A stretch of 64,000 nucleotides of DNA, from NCBI GenBank assembly GCA_003385635.1, contig QQUY01000001.1, forward strand, positions 496,001 to 560,000. The letters run 5' to 3'. Shown here piece after piece: positions 45,316 through 53,672 of the stretch (its first letter is position 1; each line of letters opens with the position of its first letter). The position numbers and the translations under genes are program-made. The notes beneath the pieces are model-generated. The model was not told the DNA's origin. It saw nothing but the letters and a program-made list of their open reading frames with translations, and searched no databases. Origin of the DNA: Acidobacteriota bacterium. Lineage in GTDB: Bacteria; Acidobacteriota; Blastocatellia; Pyrinomonadales; Pyrinomonadaceae.

Positions 45316-45714
45316 TCAATCGAGAAGAATTATGACGGCCTCGCCTTCAACAACGACTGTGCCGTCCTGATTCTTACAGACCGTCTCAAGCGTGACAACC
45401 GGCTTGTCCTCTCTGATCGAACCGACGGTCGCCGTCGCTGTGACGGTATCGCCTATAAAAACGGGAGCGCGGAAATTCAAGGTCTGTCCAAGATAGACGA
45501 TCTTGCGAACATCCAGCTCGTATCCGAGGACCGCCGATATGAAAGCTCCCGAGAGCATGCCGTGCGCGATCCGCTTTCCGAATCTTGTATCCGCCGCAAA
45601 CTTGTCATCGAGATGAAGGGGATTATGATCTCCCGAGAGCTCGGCGAACCCTCGCACGAGTTCATCAGTGACTTCGCGCACCGTCGAAAAGCTGTCTCCC
45701 GGTTTGAGATCCAT
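45316..45714 (-). CDS. MaoC-family (R)-specific enoyl-CoA hydratase
   Basis: A 132-aa single hot-dog domain. The hydratase-2 motif lies in SGDHNPLHLDDKFAADTRFGKRIAHGML (about residues 27-54), with the Asp and His of D-x4-H that activate water. It reversibly hydrates trans-2-enoyl-CoA to (R)-3-hydroxyacyl-CoA, linking beta-oxidation to other pools. No PHA synthase is nearby, so the exact pathway is open. Probably monocistronic; a hairpin separates it from mfd. Confidence 0.85.
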   Translation of the reverse strand: MDLKPGDSFSTVREVTDELVRGFAELSGDHNPLHLDDKFAADTRFGKRIAHGMLSGAFISAVLGYELDVRKIVYLGQTLNFRAPVFIGDTVTATATVGSIREDKPVVTLETVCKNQDGTVVVEGEAVIILLD

Positions 45715-46019
45715 CTAGGAGATTCTGAACTAAACGATGGTCCGATACAAACGGAAGCAAGGCTGGAGAAAAGAAGCTCACCACAGAGAGCACGGATATC
45801 GCAGAAGGAGTCTGGCCACGGATTTACACAGATGGACACGGATACCCGAGTGACACTGGTCAATGACCTATGAATTGCCCATTGCGAGGCCCTAAACTAT
45901 AATCACCTTCAACATTCGCCTGTGGTCCGCGGTCCGGTTGACGATCCGAGGGTTGAACCCGAGGTCGCCGGCCGGTTTCGGTTTTTGGCAGAAAGAAACC
46001 TCAGGCGCTGGAGAAGACG
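45715..46019. other. Spacer between the MaoC and lysS genes with dispersed-type repeat words
   Basis: About 305 bases without a gene. CCACGGATTTACACAGATGG (from 45816, continuing ACACGGAT) and CACAGAGAGCACGGAT are words of a common bacterial intergenic repeat. GGTCAATGACC (45858-45868) is the inverse of a word at 8142-8152. A promoter for lysS lies at 45875-45903. Confidence 0.5.
45875..45903 (+). promoter_or_regulatory. Sigma-70-like promoter of lysS
   Basis: TTGCCC (45875-45880), 17-base spacer, perfect TATAAT (45898-45903). The transcript would start near 45910 with a leader of about 110 bases. Confidence 0.6.
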
Positions 46020-47609
46020 ATGAGCATTGCCCAATTCGAAGAGATAATCCCGTCGAACGACCAGACCGAGGCGCGGAAGGAGCACCTTGAGGCGATCAGC
46101 GAGATCGTAGGAAACGCTTACCCCAATTCGTTCTCGAGATCAAAACTGACGGGAGAAGAGGACACGATCACGCGGATCGTCAATTACACGCCCGTTACCG
46201 AACTGCTCCCGGAACTCGCCGAGGGCGAAAGGCCCGAGCAGGATGTGAAAGACTCGATCAATGGGAAGCTCGCGGCTATGGGGAACGTGCGTGTTGCAGG
46301 ACGTCTCGCCACTCCGCCGCGAACGATGGGCAAGGCTGCGTTCGTTCATCTCTCCGACGGAAAGAACCGGCTACAGATCTATGTGCGCAAGCAGGACGCG
46401 AAAGCTGTTTCGAACGACACGGGAGAAACTCTCGAAGACGGCAACACCGGATTCTCGCTTTTCAAACTTCTCGATCACGGCGATTTTGTCGGCGTCGAGG
46501 GCTTTCTCTTCCTGACGAATACCGGCGAGCTTTCGGTCCATGTCGAGAAGATACAGTTTCTCGCAAAGGCAATGCTCCCGATGCCCGACAAGATGCACGG
46601 CATCGAGGATCCCGAGATCAAGTTGCGAAGGCGTTACGCGGACCTGATCGGTTCAAGCCTTCAGGTTGATCACGAGGGCCTTACGACACGCGAGGTGTTT
46701 GAGAGAAGAGCGAAGATCATCTCGTCGATGCGCCGGTATCTTGAAGACCACGGTTATATCGAAGTCGAAACGCCGATGCTGACTCCGAAGGCGACGGGGG
46801 CTGCCGCGAAGCCGTTCGAGACGCACCATAACGCGCTGGACATCACGCTTTACGCCAGGATAGCTCCAGAGCTGTACCTGAAAAGGCTGACGGTAGGCGG
46901 ATTTGAGAAGGTGTTCGAACTGAACAGGAACTTCCGCAACGAGGGCATCTCGTACAAGCACAGTCCGGAATTCACAATGCTCGAATTCTACTGCGCCTAT
47001 ATGGATGTCAACGGGATGATGGATTTCTGCGAAGACATCTTCAAGCACGCGATCGAAAAGGCGAACGGAGGCCTGAAGGTGAACTACGAAGGTAAAGTGC
47101 TGGATTTCAGCTCTTTCGAGCGTGTGCCGATGATGGAAGCTGTAAAGCGCGAGCTCCCGGATGCGGAAGTCACTGAAGAGAATGTGCTTGAGCTGTTCGA
47201 AGAACACGTCGAGGACAAGATCGTACAGCCGACGTTCATCATCGATTATCCGAAGTCGATCTCGCCGCTCTCAAAGGCCTCGCCCCAGAATCCCGCGATC
47301 GCCGAGCGTTTCGAACTGTTCGTCAACGGTATGGAAGTGGCGAACGGCTTCTCGGAGCTTAACGATCCGCGCGAGCAGTATGAACGCTTCGTCGAGCAGA
47401 TGCGCGAACGCGAAAAGGGCGATGAGGAGGCGATGGTCCTCGACGAGGACTACATCGTCGCGCTAAGTTACGGAATGCCGCCGGCGGCCGGTAACGGGAT
47501 CGGCATCGACCGGCTTGTGATGCTTCTCTGCGACAAGCATTCGATCCGCGACGTCATCCTTTTTCCGCATGTGAGGCCGGAAAGAAAGCACGGCGACGAG
47601 GAAGAATAA
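46020..47609 (+). CDS. lysS: Lysyl-tRNA synthetase, class II
   Basis: Charges tRNA-Lys. The 529-aa class IIb enzyme has an N-terminal OB-fold anticodon domain (about 60-190, [22 protein letters not shown]). The catalytic core has motif 1 ([19 protein letters not shown]), motif 2 ([18 protein letters not shown]) and motif 3 ([11 protein letters not shown]), and [14 protein letters not shown] for lysine recognition. It is slightly longer than usual because of an N-terminal extension of about 20 residues. GGAG precedes the ATG. Confidence 0.96.
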   Translation: MSIAQFEEIIPSNDQTEARKEHLEAISEIVGNAYPNSFSRSKLTGEEDTITRIVNYTPVTELLPELAEGERPEQDVKDSINGKLAAMGNVRVAGRLATPPRTMGKAAFVHLSDGKNRLQIYVRKQDAKAVSNDTGETLEDGNTGFSLFKLLDHGDFVGVEGFLFLTNTGELSVHVEKIQFLAKAMLPMPDKMHGIEDPEIKLRRRYADLIGSSLQVDHEGLTTREVFERRAKIISSMRRYLEDHGYIEVETPMLTPKATGAAAKPFETHHNALDITLYARIAPELYLKRLTVGGFEKVFELNRNFRNEGISYKHSPEFTMLEFYCAYMDVNGMMDFCEDIFKHAIEKANGGLKVNYEGKVLDFSSFERVPMMEAVKRELPDAEVTEENVLELFEEHVEDKIVQPTFIIDYPKSISPLSKASPQNPAIAERFELFVNGMEVANGFSELNDPREQYERFVEQMREREKGDEEAMVLDEDYIVALSYGMPPAAGNGIGIDRLVMLLCDKHSIRDVILFPHVRPERKHGDEEE

Positions 47610-47619
47610 GGAGTTCGAA

Positions 47620-48045
47620 ATGAAGGTGCATATCGATCACGTGCACGTATACGTGAAAGATCAGAGGGAAGCCGCGAAATGGTATTCGACGGTTTTAGGG
47701 CTTGAGGTCGAAGCGGACCTCGAACATTGGGCTGCGGACGGTGGGCCTTTGATGGTTTCCGGCGACGGAGGCCATTCCGGGATCGCTCTTTTTGCACGGC
47801 CGAACGAGAAGTCCAGCAACCAGAGCACGGTCGCTTTCGGTATGGCCGGCGACGATTTTGCGAGATTCGTATCAAGTCTTGCGGATATGGATCTTGTCGA
47901 CCGGAATGGTCAGGTCCTTTCGAAGGACTCGGTAGTCGATCACGATAGTTCGTGGTCGGTCTATTTTCCAGACCCTTACGGCAACCCGGTCGAGGTCACC
48001 ACATACGACTACGATTCCGTGAAAGAAAGCCTCGGAATCGAATGA
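47620..48045 (+). CDS. VOC-superfamily (glyoxalase/bleomycin-resistance-like) protein
   Basis: A 141-aa protein with two beta-alpha-beta-beta-beta modules. IDHVHVYVKDQREAAKWYSTVLGLEVE is typical of the first and WSVYFPDPYGNPVEVTTYDYD of the second, where a metal-ligand Glu is seen. Members include glyoxalases, dioxygenases and resistance proteins; the substrate cannot be read. It begins 10 bases after lysS and its TGA overlaps an ATG of the transporter region (ATGA at 48042-48045). Confidence 0.85.
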   Translation: MKVHIDHVHVYVKDQREAAKWYSTVLGLEVEADLEHWAADGGPLMVSGDGGHSGIALFARPNEKSSNQSTVAFGMAGDDFARFVSSLADMDLVDRNGQVLSKDSVVDHDSSWSVYFPDPYGNPVEVTTYDYDSVKESLGIE

Positions 48046-48052
48046 GACTTCA

Positions 48053-48901
48053 CTGAAGACGATCCTTTTCACGGTCGCGGCGCTCGTCTGCTTCGCGTTT
48101 AACTCCATACTTTGCCGCCTGGCGCTCGGCGGCGAGACGATCGATGCGGCGGGCTTCACCGTCATCAGGCTTGTCGCGGCCGCGGTCGTTCTTTCCATCA
48201 TCATCCTTGTTTCGGGTGGCGAGCTGAAAACCCGCTTCCGCCGCGGGAACGTCCTCTCAGCATTCTTTCTTTTCGCTTACGCGATCTGCTTTTCATTCGC
48301 CTATCTAGGTCTTACAACGGCAACCGGAGCCCTGATACTGTTTGGCGCTGTTCAGGCAACGATGCTGATCTACGGCCTGGTGTCAGGCGAACGTCCGGGC
48401 GCGCTGGAATGGTGGGGACTTGTGATTGCCCTCGGCGGTTTGGTCTATCTTGTGTTTCCGGGGCTAGAGTCTCCGCCGCTCTTGGGCTCATTTCTGATGG
48501 CGGTCGCTGGAATTGCCTGGGGGTTCTACACCCTTCGGGGGAAGGGAAGTTCGGACCCGATCGGACAGACGGCCGGGAACTTCCTTATCGCGGTACCGTT
48601 CGGTATAGCCGCAGCGATCCCATTTCTTTCATCCGTATCGATCAGTTATGAAGGTGCTTTCTGGGCAATTCTATCCGGAGCTATAGCTTCCGGTATCGGA
48701 TACTCGATCTGGTACGCCGCCCTTCGTGGTCATACATCTTCGAGCGCGGCGATCGTTCAGCTTTCGGTTCCTGTAATAGCCGCGATCGGGGGCCTCGTGC
48801 TTGTAGCCGAGGCGATAACTCTGCGCCTTATCATCGCAAGCGCACTCGTGCTTGGCGGTATCGGACTAGCGCTTTGCGGGAAAAGGAAAATAACAGGATA
48901 G
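48053..48901 (+). CDS. EamA/DMT-family transporter with disrupted or non-canonical start
   Basis: A 282-aa ten-helix drug/metabolite-type exporter. The membrane sequence begins at LKTILFTVAALVCFAFNS and continues through AFFLFAYAICFSFAYLGLTT to the second EamA repeat (AIASGIGYSIWYAAL, SVPVIAAIGGLVL). The reading frame contains no ATG, GTG or TTG before 48362, which is deep in the first repeat. The expected coupled start, ATG 48042 overlapping the VOC stop, is in another frame that stops after four codons. Either CTG 48053 is used or one base is missing near 48046-48052. Substrate unknown. Confidence 0.7.
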   Translation: MKTILFTVAALVCFAFNSILCRLALGGETIDAAGFTVIRLVAAAVVLSIIILVSGGELKTRFRRGNVLSAFFLFAYAICFSFAYLGLTTATGALILFGAVQATMLIYGLVSGERPGALEWWGLVIALGGLVYLVFPGLESPPLLGSFLMAVAGIAWGFYTLRGKGSSDPIGQTAGNFLIAVPFGIAAAIPFLSSVSISYEGAFWAILSGAIASGIGYSIWYAALRGHTSSSAAIVQLSVPVIAAIGGLVLVAEAITLRLIIASALVLGGIGLALCGKRKITG

Positions 48902-49127
48902 ACAGGATGGATTGGATGGCTGTTGCGTCACTGCATTAGGCTCAGTTTCTTGCGTACATTAAAGCCACCATCTTGTTCATCCTGTAACTTCTATTCAAAC
49001 GGAAAAATACAAGACAAAAACAAACAAGATAGACAAGATGTTTAGGATTATTGTTGCCTCTGTAAGAGACACTGAATTCCACGAATGGTAAGGCCCACCC
49101 ATCCTAATCATCCTGTCCATCCTGTTA
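48891..49127. repeat. Mirrored AACAGGATGGACAGGATGG-type intergenic repeat
   Basis: The left arm 48891-48919 starts TAACAGGATAGACAGG and includes the stop codon of the EamA gene. The right arm 49099-49127 ends TCCTGTCCATCCTGTTA and is its imperfect inverse (about 25 of 29 positions). Between them are an inner pair, CATCTTGTTCATCCTGTAAC (about 48970) and AAACAAGATAGACAAGATG (about 49021). No gene is seen from 48902 to 49188. Confidence 0.75.
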
Positions 49128-49188
49128 GTTCCTTTGCTTCCTTGATTGAAGGCGGATGTTTCATCCAATAAAATAGACGCTTCGCATT

Positions 49189-50286
49189 ATGGTCGATCTG
49201 ATTCTCGCAAATCTTCGGACTCGCCCGTTCCGAACGCTGATCAGCGTTGTCGGAGTGGCGCTTGGTGTAGTGCTAGTGATGCTATTCACGGGTCTTGCCA
49301 AAGGGATGACCGACGATATGGCGAAACGCGCCGCCAACTGGAAAGCCGAGATACTCTTTACACGCCCGGGATCGATGGGCCTGACCAGCTCCAATGCGAA
49401 TGTAAGTACTCTTTATCAAGATCGCCTTCAGGCGATCGAAGGTGTAGAGACGACCGTACCCGTGATCCGCTACATTACCGCCAATGCCGATGCCCGCTGG
49501 GGGATTGAGCAGATCGACGGTCTGGAGTGGGGTCCGTTCTCCGAGATGAACGAGATCTCGATCATCGAGGGCCGCGCGCCGCAAGCGAATGATGAGGTCG
49601 TCGTCGACGAACGGCACCTCCGGGACAAAGGTCTGACTCTTGGCGGATCGACCGAGATATTCGGAGACAAGTTCAAGATCGTGGGCATCTTCGCACCGCC
49701 ATCCGGTTCCAGGATCAAGCTGACGCTTGCTGAAATGCAGGAAAGGCTTCAGGCGAAAGACATGTGCACTTACATTCTCGTGAAGCTCAAAGATGGAGCC
49801 GACCCGGCAGTGGTCGCTTCCCGGATCAACGAGGCGCTTCCGGGAAACAAGGTGAACCTGACACGAGACCTCGTGATCGACGCGCAGGAACGCGTTCCGG
49901 GTCTCAATACGTTCCTCAACGTATTGGTGGGCCTCGGTGCGTTCGTCAGCACGATCTTTGTACTTCTTTCGATGTACACCACGATCACCGAAAGAAGGAA
50001 GGAGATCGGGATCCTTAAATCACTTGGAGCGTCTAAGCCGTTTATTATCAGAGTGATAGAAGGCGAAGCGCTGATGATCGGGGTGCTCGGGGTCTTGATC
50101 GGCTCATTAGTTTCTATTGCGGCGGCGTATGGGATCGAGGCCGCCTACGAATTGCCTTTTACTTTCAGTCCCGGTTGGGTTGCGACGGCCATCGTGATCG
50201 CCCTTGCCGGAAGTCTTATCGGCGCCCTTTATCCTGCCTGGCGCGCTTCAGACATCGATCCGGTCGAAGTGATGGTCAACGAGTGA
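49189..50286 (+). CDS. ABC transporter permease, FtsX/MacB-type
   Basis: A 365-aa protein with the four-helix MacB/FtsX layout. Helix 1 (about 15-38, RTLISVVGVALGVVLVML) is followed by a periplasmic MacB-like domain (about 40-235, VPVIRYITANADARWGIEQIDG). The C-terminal three helices follow (about 240-350), with the FtsX motif TERRKEIGILKSLGASKPFIIR and LYPAWRASDIDPVEVM. Such permeases export or mechanically transmit rather than import. No ATPase gene is adjacent, so the partner must be elsewhere. Confidence 0.88.
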   Translation: MVDLILANLRTRPFRTLISVVGVALGVVLVMLFTGLAKGMTDDMAKRAANWKAEILFTRPGSMGLTSSNANVSTLYQDRLQAIEGVETTVPVIRYITANADARWGIEQIDGLEWGPFSEMNEISIIEGRAPQANDEVVVDERHLRDKGLTLGGSTEIFGDKFKIVGIFAPPSGSRIKLTLAEMQERLQAKDMCTYILVKLKDGADPAVVASRINEALPGNKVNLTRDLVIDAQERVPGLNTFLNVLVGLGAFVSTIFVLLSMYTTITERRKEIGILKSLGASKPFIIRVIEGEALMIGVLGVLIGSLVSIAAAYGIEAAYELPFTFSPGWVATAIVIALAGSLIGALYPAWRASDIDPVEVMVNE

Positions 50287-50348
50287 TCCTCCAGCGAATC
50301 GGAAATACCTAGCCCGATACGTTCGGACCGACAAACACGAAAGCCCGG

Positions 50349-50377
50349 TTTTGTGCCGGCACGCCGTGGGATATAAT
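50349..50377 (+). promoter_or_regulatory. Promoter of btaA, giving a near-leaderless transcript
   Basis: A perfect TATAAT at 50372-50377 ends 8 bases before the btaA ATG. The -35 candidates are weak (TTTTGT with 17-base or TTGTGC with 15-base spacer). Transcription would begin at or next to the start codon, consistent with no Shine-Dalgarno there. Confidence 0.5.
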
Positions 50378-50385
50378 TCGCGGAT

Positions 50386-51621
50386 ATGTCCTCAGCTCAA
50401 AGCAGCCAGTTGCTTCGCAAGGCTGTCGCAAATGACGGAGGGAGTACCAGAGAGGGATTTCTTCAGAGGCTATTCTCGATCTGGTTCGACGCTTTCGTCT
50501 ATAACCAGATCTGGGAAGACCCCAGGGTCGACCTGAAGGCCCTGGAGCTCAAGGGCGATTCGCGGGTACTTACCATCTCTTCGGGCGGCTGCAACGCCCT
50601 GAACTACCTTCTTGCCGAACCCGAATCGGTAACCGCCGTCGATCTGAACCGCCATCACATCGCTTTACTTCAGCTTAAGATCACGGCGATCCGAACTCTT
50701 CCGGATTACGACGCCTTCTTTCGGTTCTTCGGAAAGGGGTCCGGAGAGACGAACGTTGAAAATTTTGAAAAGTACATTGCACCTGAGCTCGATGAGGACA
50801 CGAGGAATTACTGGCAAGGCAAATACAAGATCAGGCGCGGCAGAAGGATCGATCTTTTCACCGGAAGAGGCATCTACGATCATTCCCGGAACGGCTACTT
50901 CCTGCGTTTCTTCCACGGCCTTTCGAGAAAGCTCGGTTGCGATCCCGAAGCGGTCCTCAATGCGAACAGTATTGAAGAACAGCAGGAATTGTTTGACGAG
51001 CATATAGCGCCGTTTTTTGACTCGAGGCTTATAAAGACGATCGGCAAGATGCCGGTGACGCTTTTCGGACTCGGCATTCCGCCACAGCAATACCAGGAAC
51101 TGAAAAAGGACCTCGACGGTGACGGGACCGTGATCGACATTTACCGCGAACGAGCGGAAAGGCTCGCCGCCGGATTCCCGATCGAGGACAACTATTTTGC
51201 GTGGCAGGCATTGGCCCGGCGATACGACACGGAAAAGGGGACCGCTCTTCCGGAGTATTTGAAAAAGGAGAATTTCGAGCTACTCAGTTCCATGGTTGAC
51301 CGGATAGCAGCAAAGGTAGGAAGCGTGACCGACGAGATACGCGAGTCGCCGAACGGCACTTTCGATAGGTACGTGCTGCTGGATGCCCAGGACTGGATGA
51401 AACCGGATACGATCGCCGAGTTATGGGGACTCATCGCAGAGCGTTCCGAGCCCGGTGCGCGTGTGATATTCCGTACGGCAGGTAAACTCTCGCCGATCGA
51501 GACCTCACTTCCCGAAGACCTGCGAAACAGGTTCGAATATCACGAAGAGCTTTCCGAGTCGTTGTTCAAGGAAGACAGGGCATCGATCTACGGCGGTTTC
51601 CACCTTTACACGCTTCAATGA
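50386..51621 (+). CDS. btaA: BtaA-like SAM:diacylglycerol 3-amino-3-carboxypropyltransferase (DUF3419)
   Basis: First enzyme of betaine-lipid synthesis: moves the 3-amino-3-carboxypropyl group of SAM to diacylglycerol to give diacylglyceryl-homoserine. The 411-aa DUF3419 protein has YNQIWEDPRVDLKALELKG near the start. The SAM site is VLTISSGGCNALNYLLAEP (about residues 61-79) with VTAVDLNRHHIALL. Further marks are GRGIYDHSRNGYFLRFFHGL, and DAQDWMKP plus FRTAGKLSPIE near the end. The BtaB-like gene starts 25 bases downstream, which makes this assignment firm. Confidence 0.9.
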   Translation: MSSAQSSQLLRKAVANDGGSTREGFLQRLFSIWFDAFVYNQIWEDPRVDLKALELKGDSRVLTISSGGCNALNYLLAEPESVTAVDLNRHHIALLQLKITAIRTLPDYDAFFRFFGKGSGETNVENFEKYIAPELDEDTRNYWQGKYKIRRGRRIDLFTGRGIYDHSRNGYFLRFFHGLSRKLGCDPEAVLNANSIEEQQELFDEHIAPFFDSRLIKTIGKMPVTLFGLGIPPQQYQELKKDLDGDGTVIDIYRERAERLAAGFPIEDNYFAWQALARRYDTEKGTALPEYLKKENFELLSSMVDRIAAKVGSVTDEIRESPNGTFDRYVLLDAQDWMKPDTIAELWGLIAERSEPGARVIFRTAGKLSPIETSLPEDLRNRFEYHEELSESLFKEDRASIYGGFHLYTLQ

Positions 51622-51646
51622 CGGCCGGGCCGTAAGGGCCTTTTCT

Positions 51647-52300
51647 ATGGGATCCGACAGCGCCTACTCAAGAATGGACCGTATGTACCGCTTTCAGCGG
51701 CACTTCTATGACGCGTCCAGAAAATACTATCTGTTGGGCCGAGACCGTCTTATCTCTGAAATGCGGATCAACGAAGGGGATCACGTGCTTGAGGTCGGCT
51801 GCGGCACGGGAAGGAACCTCGAAATATTATCAAAGAAGTATCCGGATTCGCGGTTTTACGGACTTGACGCCTCAGCGGAGATGCTTAGAAACGCGGAGCG
51901 GAAGAAAGAATCGAAGGCGCTGCGGAACCTTCATCTCGAACGGGCATTGGCTGACGATTTCTCGCATTCGGATACTTTCGATCTCGAAGATCCATTCGAT
52001 GTCATCTTTTTTTCGTACTCGATCTCGATGATACCGACCTGGGAGAAAGCTCTCTCGAACTCTCTCAAGAACCTGCGTCCCGGACATTCGCTGTGGATAG
52101 TTGATTTCTTCGACCAGAGGGCGATGCCGATATGGTTCAGGAAGGCGCTTCAGGCGTGGCTAAAGAAGTTTCACGTCCAGTACAAGCCCGACCTGATCCC
52201 GCACCTGAAGCATCTGGAGAAGAACGGTTCGGGATCCCTGAAAGTAACCAGCCTCTACAAGACTTATTCCTTTATTGCTGAATTCGAAAAAACTCCGTGA
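51647..52300 (+). CDS. btaB: BtaB-like SAM methyltransferase (betaine-lipid N-trimethylation)
   Basis: Second enzyme: three N-methylations of diacylglyceryl-homoserine to DGTS. The 217-aa class I methyltransferase has motif I VLEVGCGTGRN at residues 47-57, the acidic motif II FYGLDASAEML, and YSISMIPTWEKAL. Position directly behind btaA (25-base gap), size, and the final strand IAEFEK fit BtaB. The methyltransferase fold alone would not prove the substrate; the pairing does most of the work. It converges on the GT4 gene across 4 bases. Confidence 0.85.
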   Translation: MGSDSAYSRMDRMYRFQRHFYDASRKYYLLGRDRLISEMRINEGDHVLEVGCGTGRNLEILSKKYPDSRFYGLDASAEMLRNAERKKESKALRNLHLERALADDFSHSDTFDLEDPFDVIFFSYSISMIPTWEKALSNSLKNLRPGHSLWIVDFFDQRAMPIWFRKALQAWLKKFHVQYKPDLIPHLKHLEKNGSGSLKVTSLYKTYSFIAEFEKTP

Positions 52301-52304
52301 CCGC

Positions 52305-53663
52305 CTAACTCACAAGTTCCGAGAAGTCGTGTTTCTTCGACCTGTCGAGATCAGTGAAAAGATCATTGCGCTTTTTGAAGTCCTCAAGGATCCTGTCGTA
52401 GGTCGCGATCAGATTGTCCGTCGATCTTTCACGAGTGTTCTCGGCGGCAGTTTTGAGCCCCGCCTCAACCTTCTTCCGCCTCAGCCCGGGATCTGAAATG
52501 ATCTCTCTTACCGCATCGGCAAAGGCCCCTGGTTCCGGCTCTCTCAGCCAGGTATTCTCGTCCGTTGCGTAGAACAATAATCCGCCTGCGTTCGGCACTA
52601 CTACCGGAACGCCAGAAGCCATCGCCTCAAGCGGAGCGATCCCGAACGGTTCTTTCGGGTTCGGATGCATAAAGACATCGGCGTTGGCGTAGTAACCGGC
52701 GAGCGTATCCTTGTCGAGATGGCCTAGAAGCTTGATCCTGCCGGGCATATGCTTCTCGGCCTGAGATCTCAGCCAGTCTTCCTGCGGTCCGGCTCCCGCG
52801 ACGAGCAGCCGAAAGTCGCTCTCCTCGTCCTTCGAAAGAAGTTTCATAGTTTCGGCGAGCAGGCCTATGTTTTTCTCTGGCGAGATCCTGCCAGCGTAAA
52901 GAAGCACTATTGAGTCTTTCGGGATTCCCGCCTTCTCGATCATCGCCTTTCTGATCTCCGGAGATTTCCTTTCTTCCGAGAACTGGTCTGCGTCAACGCC
53001 TCTCGGGCAAATGAAGATGCGATCATCGACCGGCGCGAGTGAAGAACGGAAGAACCGCCAGCAGAAGTTCAGAAACCAGTCGGGACGGCGGCGGTTCGTT
53101 TCCTTCATCACGGACCGTCTGAACTCTTCCGCTGTGTAGGGTGAATTGGCAATGTGATAGTCGAAGGAAGGAAAGTTGTAACACCCCATCACCTGCCGCG
53201 CGAACCAACGGGAAATACGCCCTCCGGCGATGAACGAAGCGATGTTGTCGTCCATCCGCTCACAGGAAAAGTGGACGATCGCTGGCCTGCCGAGCGATTT
53301 GAACATGTTGCGGCTGACCATCGCGCCAAATATGCTCAGCGTGTACTTGTCTGTTATCTCGACAAGATCGGGCTTTTCTTTCAAAAGGATCTTTCGGATT
53401 ATCGAATCGGTCAGCATGTATTGCCAAGGCATCATCACCCTGTAGCGCTTGTCGAAGGCGACAGACTTTTTGGCCGGAACATAGTAGATCCTGCCGAACT
53501 CGTTTACATCTTCGATCTCTTCATTTTCGCCGGGAACGATCAGCCTGATCGGCCTTTTGTGGCGCGCCGCTGCGGCAAGAAGTGCGTTGTAGGAGGTGCT
53601 GATGCCTCCCGAGTTCTTGTGGTAATAGTTGGTGATATGTACCGATTTCGGCGGTGCTGACAT
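52305..53663 (-). CDS. GT4-family glycosyltransferase
   Basis: A 452-aa GT-B fold retaining glycosyltransferase. The N-terminal acceptor domain has VHITNYYHKNSGGISTSYNA. The C-terminal donor domain has LLYAGRISPEKNIGLL. The GT4 E-x7-E signature is EPFGIAPLE followed by AMASGVPVV. It lacks a signal or membrane helix, so probably works at the inner face of the inner membrane. It is the third gene of the GT4 / membrane protein / GT4 operon. Donor and acceptor sugars are unknown; glycolipid or mannosyl-type transfer is a possibility by context. Confidence 0.85.
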   Translation of the reverse strand: MSAPPKSVHITNYYHKNSGGISTSYNALLAAAARHKRPIRLIVPGENEEIEDVNEFGRIYYVPAKKSVAFDKRYRVMMPWQYMLTDSIIRKILLKEKPDLVEITDKYTLSIFGAMVSRNMFKSLGRPAIVHFSCERMDDNIASFIAGGRISRWFARQVMGCYNFPSFDYHIANSPYTAEEFRRSVMKETNRRRPDWFLNFCWRFFRSSLAPVDDRIFICPRGVDADQFSEERKSPEIRKAMIEKAGIPKDSIVLLYAGRISPEKNIGLLAETMKLLSKDEESDFRLLVAGAGPQEDWLRSQAEKHMPGRIKLLGHLDKDTLAGYYANADVFMHPNPKEPFGIAPLEAMASGVPVVVPNAGGLLFYATDENTWLREPEPGAFADAVREIISDPGLRRKKVEAGLKTAAENTRERSTDNLIATYDRILEDFKKRNDLFTDLDRSKKHDFSELVS

Positions 53664-53672
53664 CTGAAGGCA

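Noticed and set aside
48112..48651. 179-aa frame over the first half of the EamA region
   Set aside because: Arg/Pro-rich out-of-frame shadow; the membrane-protein frame is the other one (from about 48053).
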